DNA of 64,000 nt from Trichuris trichiura (taxonomy: Eukaryota; Nematoda; Enoplea; Trichinellida; Trichuridae): contig JBAJFE010000005.1 of the NCBI GenBank assembly GCA_037903355.1, positions 3,596,001 through 3,660,000 of the forward strand, read 5' to 3'. Positions 48,424-60,144 of the stretch are shown piece by piece (position 1 is the first letter of the stretch; each line of letters opens with the position of its first letter). The notes beneath the pieces are model-generated. The model was not told the DNA's origin. It saw only the letters and a program-made list of their open reading frames with translations, and made no database searches. The position numbers were made by a program, and so were the translations under genes.

Positions 48424-50369
48424 ATGGACATGAAGCTATTGCTTTACAATTGTTCCCTGCGGTCGCTTGGTTTTGTTGACTGGATTCGATGCTTTTGCAA
48501 TGCGGCTTGTAGAGATTTGGAGCCTTGGCAGGTTGCCGCCTATACATTTTTCTTTATTTGCCTTTTGCTGTGGTGCGAATCTATATTTAGCGACTACGAA
48601 GATCGTACGTCTCGCATCTTTGCTCTTCTGCACTCTTTAGAAGTTGTTTGTTGAAGCGTTCGTCGTTCGGCTGAGGAATTTTCTCTTTCGAAGCGCTCGA
48701 CGTTTGCCGTGGGTTAAACGAAAGATAAGCATTCAGTTGAATCGAACCCGCCAGTCGGTACAAATTGAATTGCAAAAAAACGATCCGGATATGGACTTCC
48801 TTCGTCACCTGCCCGACTTAGGAATGACCATGGTCTGCTTATACAAGCGAAAGTTTTTTGTTTGTCCGAAATTCTTATTCTTTTTTTAAGGAAGAAATTC
48901 AGTCGACTGCGTCGCGATACAAAGACGCCGGTTAGTCAATGTTTAAAGGGGAGGGAATTTTTTAACAACTTTGTAGGGTCGTTCGACTTCGCGAACGGCC
49001 GTATATCCGGTGCAGTTTACAACGCGAGCGACGAGTTGGCAAAATTGAATGCTCAGGTAACCATTTTTATTTGAAACGTCTTTTATCCTAAACGCGTTAA
49101 TTTAGATGACCGAAATGTTCTGCTGGGCGAATCCGTTGCATCCGGATATTTTTCCCGGTGTTCGCAAAATGGAAGCGGAAATTGTGCGCATTGTCTGCAA
49201 TCTATTTAACGGCGGGCCGCATGCTTGTGGAACGGTATTCTGCCTTTCTATTAATCCGACGATAGCGACACCTTTCGCTTATACAAGCATTTTAGAATAG
49301 TTTCGGTAATTCTTTGGGCAAGAAAATAATTTGCGGTAACTTTTCTTCGTTTCTAATGTTGTTTAAAATTAGAATGTCTTGTAATAAGTGTGCAGGTTTT
49401 CACTACAGTAGGATATTGTTAACCGGTTTTGTTCAAAAAATCGGAGCTCTTCCGAAAACTCCGATTTTCTGTTCTTTTAGTTTCAGCAATATATCTAATC
49501 AACATACAAAATTTGGCGTCAATAATTTTGACTTACGAAAATAAATATCGGTCGTTTACATCAAAGGCAGTCGTTTCTCAGTATAGGTGATTGTGTTGGT
49601 TTTTAAAGCTTAGGATAACAAACTCAAAGCTTATTTACAATGGGTGGAATCGCTTAAACTTATTCCGGGAGGTATTAATAGTTTAGTGGAATTAAAATCG
49701 AAATTCAACTATCCTGTTAGCTCCCTTCTGACTTTCGGGTTTACCTCATTAAATTCTTGAAGTTTAGTTCTGTGAGCCTTTCTCAGTTTTTGAAAGTTGC
49801 GGTAGAGCGGGAAAAGTCTACTTACCTGAGAATAGTTAAGCATTTTACAGAAATAAATTTTGGCAAAGTCCGTTCTTCAAAACTGGGTGTTTTGTAACGG
49901 GCTGTATTTTCATAGTTGTAAGGTCTTCTACGGCTTTTACCGTTTTCCGTTGTGCTGTTATCTGTAATTAAACTAAAACTGCTCTACCAACGGATTGGAT
50001 AAGCCGTTATTAAGAAAATGTACAGATATCAACGCACTCAACTTTTTAATGTTCAAAGCTTTCGGAACGCTCTAGTTCCGTCGTCAGTGAGGTGGTGGAG
50101 GAGGTGTTATTCTCCGAACGGTGTTATATAGGCTCATGTGACAATAGGAATGGGGGTCGAGGTCAGCGCGGCAGTGAGCAACACTTGGTTTTACTAATCA
50201 GTGGGTCCCAAGCCGAGCTAACTTTGATATCTGTACATTTTCTTAATAACGGCTCATCCATCCGTTGGTAGAGCAGTTGTTTTAGTTTAATTACAGATAA
50301 CAGCACAACGAAAAAACGGGAAAAGCCGGAGAAGACCTTACAACAACAACAACAACAATAATAATAATA

Positions 50370-50456
<87 letters not shown>

Positions 50457-53400
50457 CCCTACCAACGGATGAATGAGCAGTTATTACGGAAAATTTCAGA
50501 ACAAGCACTTAACAGATTCGTAACTTTCGGTATCAACCTTGTTCCTTCGTCAGCGATGATGGTAATGCATCATGCATGCATTTGGCATTACCATCATCGC
50601 TGACGGCGGGAAAAGGTTGATCCCGAAAGCTACGAATCTGTTAAGTGCTTGTTCTGAATTTTTCCTTAAAAACTGCTCATCCATCCGTTGGTAGGGCATT
50701 TGCCTCGCTTTGATTTCAGACCTTATCAACGGGCAATACTTAGCCATATTGAAGAAATTGCCATCATGAAAATAATAATAACAATAATTTTATTATTGTT
50801 TGTTAGATCTTCTACGGGTTTTCCCGCTTTTTCTCTGTGTGACGGTATCTGTAACTAGATGAAACAATTGCTCCACAAAGGAATGGACGGGCGATTATTA
50901 GGAAAAAGTTCAGAAACAATACAATCAGTTCTTTGCAAAAAATACAACAATACGACTAGAGCGTTCCGAAAGCTCTGAATAAAGAGCTGAGTGTACCGTT
51001 TCTGAATTTTTCCTAATAATCGCTCATCCATTCGTTGATAGAGCAATTGTTTTACCTAGTTACAGATACCATTACACAGAGAAAAACGGGAAAAGCCGTA
51101 GAAGATCTAACAAACAATATTGAAGATGTGATGTTTTAGTACGGGACTGTATGTTTTCATATTTAAATGTCTTTATTACGGTTGCAGTGTCCCGTTGATG
51201 TGCCCAATAAACGCAGAAACTTCCTCCGGAGCTTTCGGGTCTTTTCGCGACCCGTCTTCAGCGGTCAGATTATGTGTCAATCTGACATAAGGTCCTTTAA
51301 AACGACCCAAAGTCTCCCGCGGTTTAAATCACCAGTCCCACATAATGGGCGTGCCAGCACTCACTCTGTCATTTACCTGCGCTGAAGACGGGGACAAGTG
51401 ATCCCCGAAAGCTTCGCAATTAAACAATTTTTTGAACGGGTAGCTTTTCCATACAATAATTTTAACACTTTTCCGACTATACTTTCCTTATATCTTGGCT
51501 TAGGCTTATGCTAGAGCAGATCAGGATAGTCGACATCGACGCGAGCATATCTAGAACATTTCTGGCTGCCGTGTTCAGCACTAACCTAAGCCTAAGCCAA
51601 AATATAAGGACAGCGCAGCCACAGCGTAGCGTGAAGACGGCACGCAGAGCCTTGCAGGTGGCGCCACTGTAGGCTTACGTGACCGTAAGTAGTAAGACCT
51701 TAAAGGACTTCACTGCCAGGATGGAATTTATACTTTACCTAAACATTGTTTGCTATTCTATATATATGTTTACATAAAAATTTATTTATTTATTTAATCA
51801 AAAGTCGAGTCGTTACAGAAAACAAAATATTATTACACGTAACCGTAACAAACGACTAGAGCATTATTACGACGTTATTACAAAACGACATTAATACAAA
51901 ATATTATTACACGTAACAAGTAACCGTTAGAAAACATTCGCTGCCAAAAAGAGCAACAACAATTGAAAGACAGATTTCAGTTTTAACTGTATCGAATTAA
52001 CGAGCAGTCAATCAGTGTTTAGCTTTTAAGTACTCTTTTTAAAATTTTGCAACTGATTCATAATACTCAGCCAAAAGCTACGCTCAATTAAAGGAGACGC
52101 TGCTCAATGACCATCTATCCATTGAACTTACGCAATGAATAATAATATTAATATTTTTTGCTCTTCTACTTCGTAACGGTTTTTTTACCGGTTATTTAAT
52201 ACCCTAAATGAAGTTTTTTTAAAAGTCCGTTAGCGAAATTCGATTCTTTGCAGTGTGTTCGTAGTTTCTGGCTTGCGGTTTGATTCGTCAACGTTTCTAA
52301 ATAAGCTCATACCAGCAGATGAGTAACTCTTTGTACAAAAATATAGAGCGTTACGCGAAAAGCTTTTTAAGGTTACTTTTAGGGTAAAATTTTAAAAATA
52401 TCTGTATGAAATTTGCACGCTTTGCCTAAATTTAAAAAAAAATGCTGTTTCCCAACTCGCATAGCGATTTATTAAGGGCGGTAAGGCTTCGTCTGCTTAA
52501 GTGACCGAGTAATGATTTTCAGGTTACATCCGGCGGCACAGAGTCTATATTGCTGGCTTGCATGGCTTACAGAAATCGAGCTTACGCGGCTGGGAACCAT
52601 CAGCCAGAAATGTCCGTCTCATATGTCGTTCCAGAGGCGCTTAATTCTTTTTTTTCTTTTTCAGGGTGATACCTTTTAGCGCACACAGCGCATTCGACAA
52701 GGCGGGAAATGTTTTGCGAATACGCGTCAGACGCGTTCCACTCGAGGAGGGTACATGCAAGGTAGATGTTGATAAATTGAAAACGATGGTCAACAGGCAA
52801 ACCTGTATGGTAAGCAATGCATTTAGAATACCCTTTGTTGGCATAATGTCTATGGTTAAAAATATTTTGCCAGATTGCAGTGTCGGCGCCGAGCTATCCG
52901 CATGGCATAATTGATCCGGTCGAAGCTGTGGCTGCGGTTTGTAATTTCAATTTTTAAAACTCCCTAAACGGCGTACTGTAGATTGGCGAAAAGAAAGGTA
53001 TACCAGTGCACGTGGATTGCTGCTTGGGTGGCTTCCTGCTACCTTTTATGGAGCGTGCAGACTATCCTTTAGACGAGGCGTTCGATTTTCGAGTTCGCGG
53101 TGTTACTAGCATATCGTGCGACACGCATAAGGTAAAAACATATAAGTTGTACAGTCGTTCTCTTACTTCGATGCGTATATGTTTCAGTATGGCTATGCTG
53201 CCAAAGGGACTTCCGTGATTATGTACAAAAGCAGACATTACATGCGTCAGCAATACTTCTCTCAACCAAATTGGCCAGGCGGAATCTACGCCACTCCTAC
53301 CTTTGCTGGTATGTCGTTTAGCCTTATATCTTTTAATTAGCATTTTCTTGCAGGTAGCCGTAGCGGCGCTGTAGTCGCCGGATGTTGGGCAACTTTATTG

Positions 53401-54027
53401 AAATTTGGAAGTCGTGGTTACATAGAAGCTACCAGAAGTATAATTCACACGGCGCGTTACATTGAGCGGAAGTAAGCGAGCATTTTCCTATTGAAGCTCC
53501 AGTTATGCTAATTTTAATTTAGACTGAGAAAGATAAAGGGGATATACGTTTTTGGTCATCCGCGACTGAGCGTTGTTGCCTTTACGTCGTACGTATTCAA
53601 CATCTACTCATTTCAAAGCAAAATGAGCGAACTTGGATGGTGTTTAAATTTTTTGCAACAGCCTCCCGGGTAACTTCTTTTTCTCTTTCCGCTAAACTGT
53701 ACTTAGCATTCGAATTCTTTTGCAGCGTACATTTTTGCGTAACTTTAAATCAGACGCGAGAAGGAGTTGCAAAAGCTTTCATTCGGGATGCTACCGACGT
53801 GGCCGAAGAATTGTTGCAGAATCCATCGCCTCCGTCAACAGGAACCGTACGTTTCAGTTTGCTTTAATGAGAAGCGGTTTACAAATCCTTTTTTACAGGC
53901 AGCGTTTTATGGTATTGCCCAGACAATACCGGATCGTTCCCTGATTGAAGAAATTGCTTATGCTTATTTGGATGCATGCTATGCCACTGAAAAGAAATGT
54001 GATTTTGACGATTTGGATGACGAATAG
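48424..54027 (+). CDS. SGPL1: Sphingosine-1-phosphate lyase
   Basis: This is an ER-membrane, PLP-dependent enzyme that cleaves sphingosine-1-phosphate to hexadecenal and phosphoethanolamine, the exit step of sphingolipid breakdown. Fourteen exons: 48424-48604, 48657-48832, 48891-48930, 48977-49056, 49106-49234, 52523-52611, 52665-52809, 52874-52936, 52982-53131, 53188-53308, 53354-53471, 53523-53669, 53726-53846, 53899-54027, giving about 562 aa (human 568). An N-terminal LEPWQ plus one membrane helix is followed by [55 protein letters not shown], the PLP lysine in [15 protein letters not shown] (split by an intron), [10 protein letters not shown] and a C-terminal [11 protein letters not shown]. 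Intron 5 is 3.3 kb and packed with foldback elements. AATAAA lies at about 54187. Confidence 0.96.
49915..50345. repeat. Foldback element 1 in the SGPL1 intron, arms about 124 bp
   Basis: The left arm (about 49915-50038) and right arm (about 50222-50345) are reverse complements with few mismatches. They start GTTGTAAGGTCTTCTMCGGC and end at GTACAGATATCAA. The centre has short tandem GGTGG-type sequence and no ORF of note. Confidence 0.9.
50346..50455. repeat. (AAC)n/(TAA)n microsatellite
   Basis: About six AAC-type units lead into more than 30 TAA/AAT units with one TAG interruption. It abuts the outer edge of foldback element 1. Confidence 0.97.
50456..50700. repeat. Foldback element 2 in the SGPL1 intron
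   Basis: Long arms (CCCTACCAACGGATGAATGA...AACAAGCACTTAACAGATTC) reverse-complement each other around ATGATGGTAATGCATCATGC and ATTACCATCAT. The outer arm sequence CTACCAACGGAT is shared with element 1. Confidence 0.9.
50796..51118. repeat. Foldback element 3 in the SGPL1 intron
   Basis: Left arm about 50796-50935, right arm about 50985-51118, both ending ATTGTTTGTTAGATCTTCTA. The arm order (TTCTACGGCTTTTCCCG, TATCTGTAACTA, GAATGGA, CGATTATTAGGAAAAA) parallels element 1, so elements 1-3 are relatives of differing age. Confidence 0.88.
51229..51412. repeat. Foldback element 4 in the SGPL1 intron
   Basis: AGCTTTCGGGTC...GACCCGTCTTCAGCG on the left pairs with CGCTGAAGACGGGGACAAGT-GATCCCCGAAAGCT on the right, around a unique centre. 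The arms are short (about 30 bp) with indels. Confidence 0.6.
51486..51612. repeat. Foldback element, family A, in the SGPL1 intron
   Basis: The left CCTTATATCTTGGCTTAGGC arm is mirrored by AACCTAAGCCTAAGCCAAAA-TATAAGG on the right. The CTTAGGCTTAGG core matches the copies at 4918, 7917 and 62296. Confidence 0.65.
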
Positions 54028-55453
54028 TTTCAGCGGCATTTTTGTCCCTGTAGCTATTCAATGCTAACCGTTTTCCGTTGTCTCGCCATAGTAGTCGTGC
54101 AAATTTCTTTTTTTTTGTCAACAACGTCGTAGCTTACATTACATGCACAGTGCATGTAGACGTCTCGTCGAAATAGGTGCAAAGCCAATAAAACTTGTTG
54201 CGGTAACTGTTTCCTCAAATCATGGCGTTTTTTAGCTTTCACTTTCGTTCGACGCAGTATGTTTGGTATTTTGTGTATGCAGATATTCTCTAAAAATGAA
54301 AACCTATATTTTGTGACCATTAGTTATGGATAAGCTTCAGCAAAGGAAAAGGCAATTCAGTGACTCTAAAGAGGTCGCGTTCTTGAAGTACTTTAAAAAG
54401 TTTAAGCTACTGTATGCTAATGCGCAAGTATTGGCGTGAAACCTTCTCTACCGCTTAACTTTGATTTTTCAGGCTTGACTTTAAGCTCAGATTATAAATA
54501 AAACGGAAAGCTGCAAAATACGTAAATGTACAGGCAATTTGTACCTGAGCATCATATTTTTAAATTTGCGTTACTATATTTTTTTCCGCGTACAGCATTG
54601 CTGCTTCTTAATACTAAAAGGCGTAAAGAAAAAAGAAGAATTGTTCGGAAGTTATAAATTTAAAATTCTGCGCGTCTATTCAACAACTGACCAACGAGCA
54701 AGCAATGCTCAACCTACTTTTTAAAAGTGAACCTGAGTTTAACATATAGCTACTGTAAATGTTGTTGAATTTTTACAAACTGCATGCAGGTACCAATTTA
54801 TTCGGTAAGTGTTTACAGTAACCGCTGATTTTTAAAAATCTTATTTGCCCATCGCTTTATGCTTAATCCGTTTCCTGTGGACAAAATGGAACAATTAAAG
54901 TTTTTCTCTTAAAACGTATGTAGCTTGCCGCTCCGTTGCGTTTTTTATTTTCTGTACAACCACTTTCAGCAGTCATGTAACTCTATGTGTTTTATGTTTC
55001 TGTGTATCGGAAAAGTATTCAATATTTTTAGTCGTCGCCGCGTTATTGTTAATACTTTTATTTCTACTTAGTATTGGTTACTATAATGGAACGTTAGAAG
55101 GGTTTTCTTGCTCGAAAATGCTTAGCGCAGTTAGCATTTGATTTTAAATTTTCGATAGCCAATTTTTAATGCTAATTGCATATTTTCAGTTAGCGAGGTG
55201 ACTGTTAGCATCTTGAGCAAAGCAACGTCGTCATCGAACCAACCTCTCGAAGGTACGTGCAATTTTTTTTTCTGAAAGTACTGTACCTCTACGTTACTAA
55301 AATTATCATGCGCATTGTTTTTCTTTCATTTATTATTCCTAATACTAACTGCTCACTCTGTGCGTTAACGTAAGGTGAGGCCATAACTTTCCAATAAGGC
55401 AAATGCTTTCATGTTTGGTAAGCAAAGAGGTAACAACATTTCAAAATCGAAGA
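54028..55453. other. Convergent intergenic region, SGPL1 (+) and XPF (-)
   Basis: AT-rich, with no gene recognised. An ACCTGAGCATCAT motif at about 54543 and TACTGTA/TACAGTA words near 54753 and 54829 are the only patterns noted. Confidence 0.4.
54187..54192 (+). terminator. Polyadenylation signal of SGPL1
   Basis: AATAAA 160 nt after the stop codon; the first such hexamer downstream. Confidence 0.45.
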
Positions 55454-57823
55454 TTAAATTTTACGTTTTCTTTTGCCTATAACGTCTTCCGCGGAGGAGA
55501 AATCATCATTGAAAAGGTTGTACAAATCTGAGCCTATTAAATTTGACGAAGCTAACTTCGACAGTCCTTCTTTGTCCATAGTGAATAGCTGCCTTAGGTT
55601 CAACTTGGCGGCCGTAAACGCAGCTGCATTCTTTTCGCCCATACCGGGCAGACAGTGTAGAAGCGTACTACAACGCGTTCTTGATGACGAGGCGTCCTCC
55701 GATTGGTCGCCAATTTCTTTTCCCAAATTGATCGCTTTTTCCGCATCCGGTTCCGGTCGATTCCATTTGAATTCAATGAATAGATCAGCCACGGACAACG
55801 AACTGACGGTCCATACAAGGCTCAGTTGGGGAAACTTTAAAGTTAAGCATACTAAACGAGCTGCCAATCGATCTCCTAACTTGTGCCAGCTTCTTCGAAA
55901 ATTTTCCAGCTGAATAAGGAGAACAGGTTTCTTGTAATGACTACACATAGCTTCGCATTGACTGTACAAACGACCGTGAATTAGGGAACCAATCAAGTCG
56001 TTAGTCGCTTTGCGCTCAACGCATATATGCGGAGCCAAAATGTAGTCACCGACCGTAAGAGTTGAAGGAAGAATGCGCAAACCGCGAATATGCAAATTCG
56101 TCGGCAAATCGGATCGAAATTCTCTCATATCGACTATGACCAACGACTGACTTGGTTGGTCCGCTTCCGGCGGAACTATAGCGGCATCTACATTTTTCGT
56201 TATGACCAAAGCCAACTCTTCCTTAAACAATTGCTCAAAGCAGACGCGTTCTTGGCTAACGCTTTTCAAGTATCTTTCCTCTTCCATTGAATTTGAATAC
56301 ATTAGGAAAAATATCCTCAACTCGGACGTTCGAGCTGTATCCGTAAGGCAATAGACTTCGAGCTGGCGCAAAAGCCATAGATCGGCATTGTAGATAATTG
56401 CGCTGCACGGATGGAGCGAGTATAAAGCGACTAAGGCCGAATGCCTATTTTGGGAATTTTGTATAAGCACAGCCGAAGAAAAGCTTTTGCCCATTATCTC
56501 CTCTACGCCTATTTCTACAAAAAGCTCTTTGGGAGATTTTTCATTGGCTAACCAACACGCTGTTATATGTTCCTTCAGTTGCGCTGCTGCTCGATCGTTG
56601 TTGACAAAAATTACAGTAAGCAGCGGGTCCAATTCCTTCGCTTCGCCATTGTATATCTCTCCCAAAATGACGGATAAAGCATCCCACTTATTTGGCAGCT
56701 CATTCTCCATTGAGGATGCAGTTTTGAATAGCTTATCAGCCGCGTCCGTAAACAACCAACCGCTATTCTTCTGAAAAGTCGACTTACTGGTGAACAACGT
56801 TTTTACCGCTTTTGAAAATGCTCTTCCATCTTGAGATTCAAGGCAATTAATAAGCTGTCGAAATCTTGCGATATCTACAAGGATAAATACACAAATTTTG
56901 GTGAAGACAAGGATATCCGAAAAGCAAGTATACCTGAAATAAGTTGAAGTGCTTTTGAAGACAATATATCCTGAGGATCCGTGCCCAAATGTCTTTTAAT
57001 TGCCGAGTCGAACCATCGGCTGCCAGCAAGGTCGACGTTGACAACTTCGCTTGGCAGTTGTCCAGTTGTACATTGGCGAAGTTCCTGTACGCAGGCTGTG
57101 AGTAGCTCTCTAAGGAAACCTTCGACAGCTCGGAATGCCGGTGTCATCTGCACCTCAAACTCTTCTACTGGCGAGCATTGTTCCAAGCCTTTTATAGCTT
57201 CGATATGGAAGCGAGGCAGGAAGCGAACTTTATCAACTTGCAAAAGTGTTGCCGCACGTTGCAACTTGCCTATGCCTTGAGCAAAGGCCAATGGTTGGTC
57301 GCTGAATGCTTTTACTAAACAGTTGGCATTTTTCTTCCTTATTTGGCCGAGCAGAAAAGCGTCCAACGCGGATCGGAACACAGCATGAGCGCGGTAGATC
57401 AAAATGCACGTTAGGTGCTCCAACGGGACGCGATCGGCAAGAAAATCATTCACAAGAATGTTGGATGTAACAAACTTGACGCTACCTGAAGTCCGACCAT
57501 GGGAAACGCTCAGAGTCAATAAGCGGAAAGCAAAACAAAAAAGTACCTTCCAGGTAAACATTGCGACGATCGTTGGCCGGCGTTTGACTTGTCAGTCGCT
57601 TTGGCTCTGCGTGGCCATTTTCTCGAAGCCATTGACAAAAAAGGCGGTGATCCCTACTTTCCGCACCCAAAACAAGCGCTAATACGGAGCTGTCCGTGTA
57701 CAGCTCCAAGTGGCGACAGAAAAGCCGTTCGTAAGAGACGCCCTTTCCTGTTATTAGTAGAAAATTTTCCGAAAACGTTTCCACCAAAACGTTGTCCTCG
57801 TAAGGCAGATAACGGAACGGCAT
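55454..57823 (-). CDS. ERCC4: XPF/ERCC4 structure-specific endonuclease
   Basis: XPF is the catalytic half of the XPF-ERCC1 nuclease that makes the 5' incision in nucleotide excision repair and unhooks interstrand crosslinks. Three minus-strand exons (57547-57823, 56934-57485, 55454-56874) give about 749 aa (human 916). The N-terminal inactive SF2 helicase-like part has FVTSNILVNDFLADRVP, YRAHAVFRSALDAFLL and the LPRFHIEAI block. The nuclease motif is VDMREFRS...VGDYILAPHICVERKATND with the ERK active site near residues 561-564, then LIHGRLYSQ. The C-terminal tandem HhH has LHCLPGMGEKNAAAF. The protein is shorter than vertebrate XPF, mainly in the helicase-nuclease linker. It should be catalytically competent. 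Confidence 0.95.
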
Positions 57824-59151
57824 TTTAAAAATATCGTAACCTTATTTAATGATGCGCAGGTAACATTATAAGCAATGCTTTCAAATACTTGTACAATTAC
57901 GCGCTTAAATTAACCGCTGCGCAGTTGCCGTGCTGCTCGTGGCGATTTCGCAAAATTATTTAAGATTGACTTTGTTTGTAATACAAAGAAACGAGCGCGA
58001 ACTGCTCCACGTATGTAGATTTATTCCGAAAGCAGCAAGTGCGGTGCACAGAAACCTTTTAAAAAGAAAATCTCAATTTTTTTAAGAGTAAAGTTTTATA
58101 TTGATGAATATTAGCTTTTAAAATAGTTTCCTTTAAGCGATTCGTAAAGGTGAAAGCTTTTAATGCATGCTACCGTAAGATCGCCTTATTCAAAACGCAA
58201 AGTGAGCTACAGTTCCAGCTTGCATTGCGTACTATCAAGGAACGCCTGCGAAGAACTGTATCGCATTCTTAGAGTCATAACTTAATGAATTTATTTTTAA
58301 AAAACTGAAGTATAGTCAGTAACGTCGCGGTTTTTTTCTGTTTAAACGCTGGAAAGTACTGTGGGCGGAAGGTAAATCAAGTTGTATTAGTTCAAGTAAC
58401 GCAAACTAAAGTAAGTGCGCATTTTAGTCTTCGACTTAAGCTTCTTACGGCAACTTGGAAAAATCCTTATTTTTTTGCACAATTCATAAAATTGATTTTC
58501 TCATTGCCTTTAAACAATGTTTTAAAGTTCAATTTTGAGAATTGTTAGGTAAACCGAACTAAATGGCGATAGTTGAAAAGTAGGCGATCTTTCTTACTGT
58601 AGCGGAGAAGTCCGTCATCGTTGACGGACGAAAGTCTATTCAGTTGTTTTTCTGGTGTAAGCTGGTGGTCACCTTTGCAACGTAAGTTTCCGTTTATCGA
58701 ATTTTGTTGCTATTTTTACAATAATCGTTCGCATTCGCCATAATTCCGAATTCGTTTGTTCGCCCTTATTCTCTCTTCTCATGTTTGCTATGGTAAAGCC
58801 GTTGCATTTTGTAGTTCTGCCGAGCGTCACTTTTCAGTTTTATAGAGTATAAGCGGTAAGGCGCGCTTGCGCTCTTACGTTCGCAATAGCATAGCGGCAA
58901 ACTAAGTTGGCCTCATTTTCCCCGCTTAGCATTGAACGTTCAATATTTAAAGACGAAAAGGCAAAGTTTGGAAAGCGCAATGCTTGTCATCTACAGTAAT
59001 ACTTCCGAATAGAGTTGTACTCATGATATGCTGCGTTTTGTAACATTCTTTCAAATATTAGACGCAGAGATTAGTCATTGTTAATTTTTCGTTTCCTCCG
59101 GTATGTAACAAATTAATAGTGACAGGTTGCATTTGCAGGTTCTGACTAACA
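57824..59151. other. Divergent intergenic region, XPF (-) and UBE2N (+)
   Basis: No gene is recognised. A TGATGCGCAGGTAAC motif at about 57850 and TACTGTA/TACAGTA words near 58599 and 58993 are present. An acceptor-like ATTTGCAG at 59131-59138 precedes the UBE2N start by 13 nt. Confidence 0.4.
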
Positions 59152-59832
59152 ATGTCAAGCCTAAACGTCTCTCTGCCCCGTCGTATAATCAAGGTAGGCG
59201 GTATAGGGTAGAAATTCTACAAGCTTTAACTTCCATTGCTTTAGGAGACACAGCGTCTTATGCAGGAGCCTGTTCCTGGCATATCCGCTGTTCCGGACGA
59301 AAAAAATGCGCGCTATTTTCACGTGGTTGTAGCAGGCCCACAAGGGGTTGGCTCTCTACCCGCTTCTTACGGTCATGCATATCCGTGTGCACACTTTTAG
59401 AGTCCATTCGAGGGTGGCTTGTTCAAGCTAGAGCTGTTCTTACCGGAAGAGTACCCTATGGCGGCGCCAAAAGTTCGCTTCATGACGAAAATATACCATC
59501 CAAATATTGATAAGTTAGGCCGTATTTGTTTGGACATTTTAAAAGGTCTCCAAAACGATCCAGCATGCTCGACCAGTTTTTTCTTAAAAATAGCTGTTTA
59601 GACAAGTGGTCTCCGGCTTTGCAAATTAGAACTGTCCTGTTGTCCGTACAAGCTTTGCTATCGGCCCCCAATCCCGAGGATCCTCTGGCAGCTGACGTGG
59701 CGGAACAATGGAAAAACAATGAAGCAGAGGCACTCCGCATAGGTAACCATTCGCCTCGAGCTAAAGCGTAAACTCAATGCTTATTGAATTGCAGCTAAAG
59801 AATGGACTCGTATGTACGCTTCCAGCGGTTAA
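59152..59832 (+). CDS. UBE2N: Ubiquitin-conjugating enzyme E2 N (Ubc13)
   Basis: With a UEV partner, this E2 builds Lys63-linked ubiquitin chains for DNA-damage tolerance and immune signalling. Five exons (59152-59193, 59245-59346, 59401-59545, 59602-59742, 59795-59832) give 155 aa (human 152). [62 protein letters not shown], the active-site Cys in GRICLDILK and [20 protein letters not shown] are nearly identical to the family. The exon 2 donor was set at CAAGGG|GTTGGC because it keeps GPQ-SPFEGG in phase. A poly(A) signal lies at about 59991. Confidence 0.97.
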
Positions 59833-59990
59833 AGATCGTACATATAAGGCAATGTCAGTTGGCTGCAATTTATTTTCAGCTTGAACATAATTTATTTTTC
59901 GTTGTGCAATCGGCTTGACGCGGCGAGCCTTTTTTTCCAATCGTTACCTTCATTCCCTTAACAATTACGGTAGTCTAACATTTATGGGAG

Positions 59991-59996
59991 AATAAA
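59991..59996 (+). terminator. Polyadenylation signal of UBE2N
   Basis: AATAAA 159 nt after the stop codon, and 149 nt before the next gene's start. Confidence 0.5.
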
Positions 59997-60144
59997 GAAA
60001 AAATAGAATAGCAGACTTTCTGCTTTGTCCGATTGATCATATACGGAGATCCGTACGCTATTTCTGCTTCGTTTGGTTTGGTTTAATTTATTTCGATTGA
60101 TGATTTGTTTTCAAGCAAAGGGTGTATCATATTTTTGAATCATC

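Noticed and set aside
50163..50465. Poly-Tyr/Cys minus-strand frame
   Set aside because: It is simply the translated (TAA)n microsatellite.
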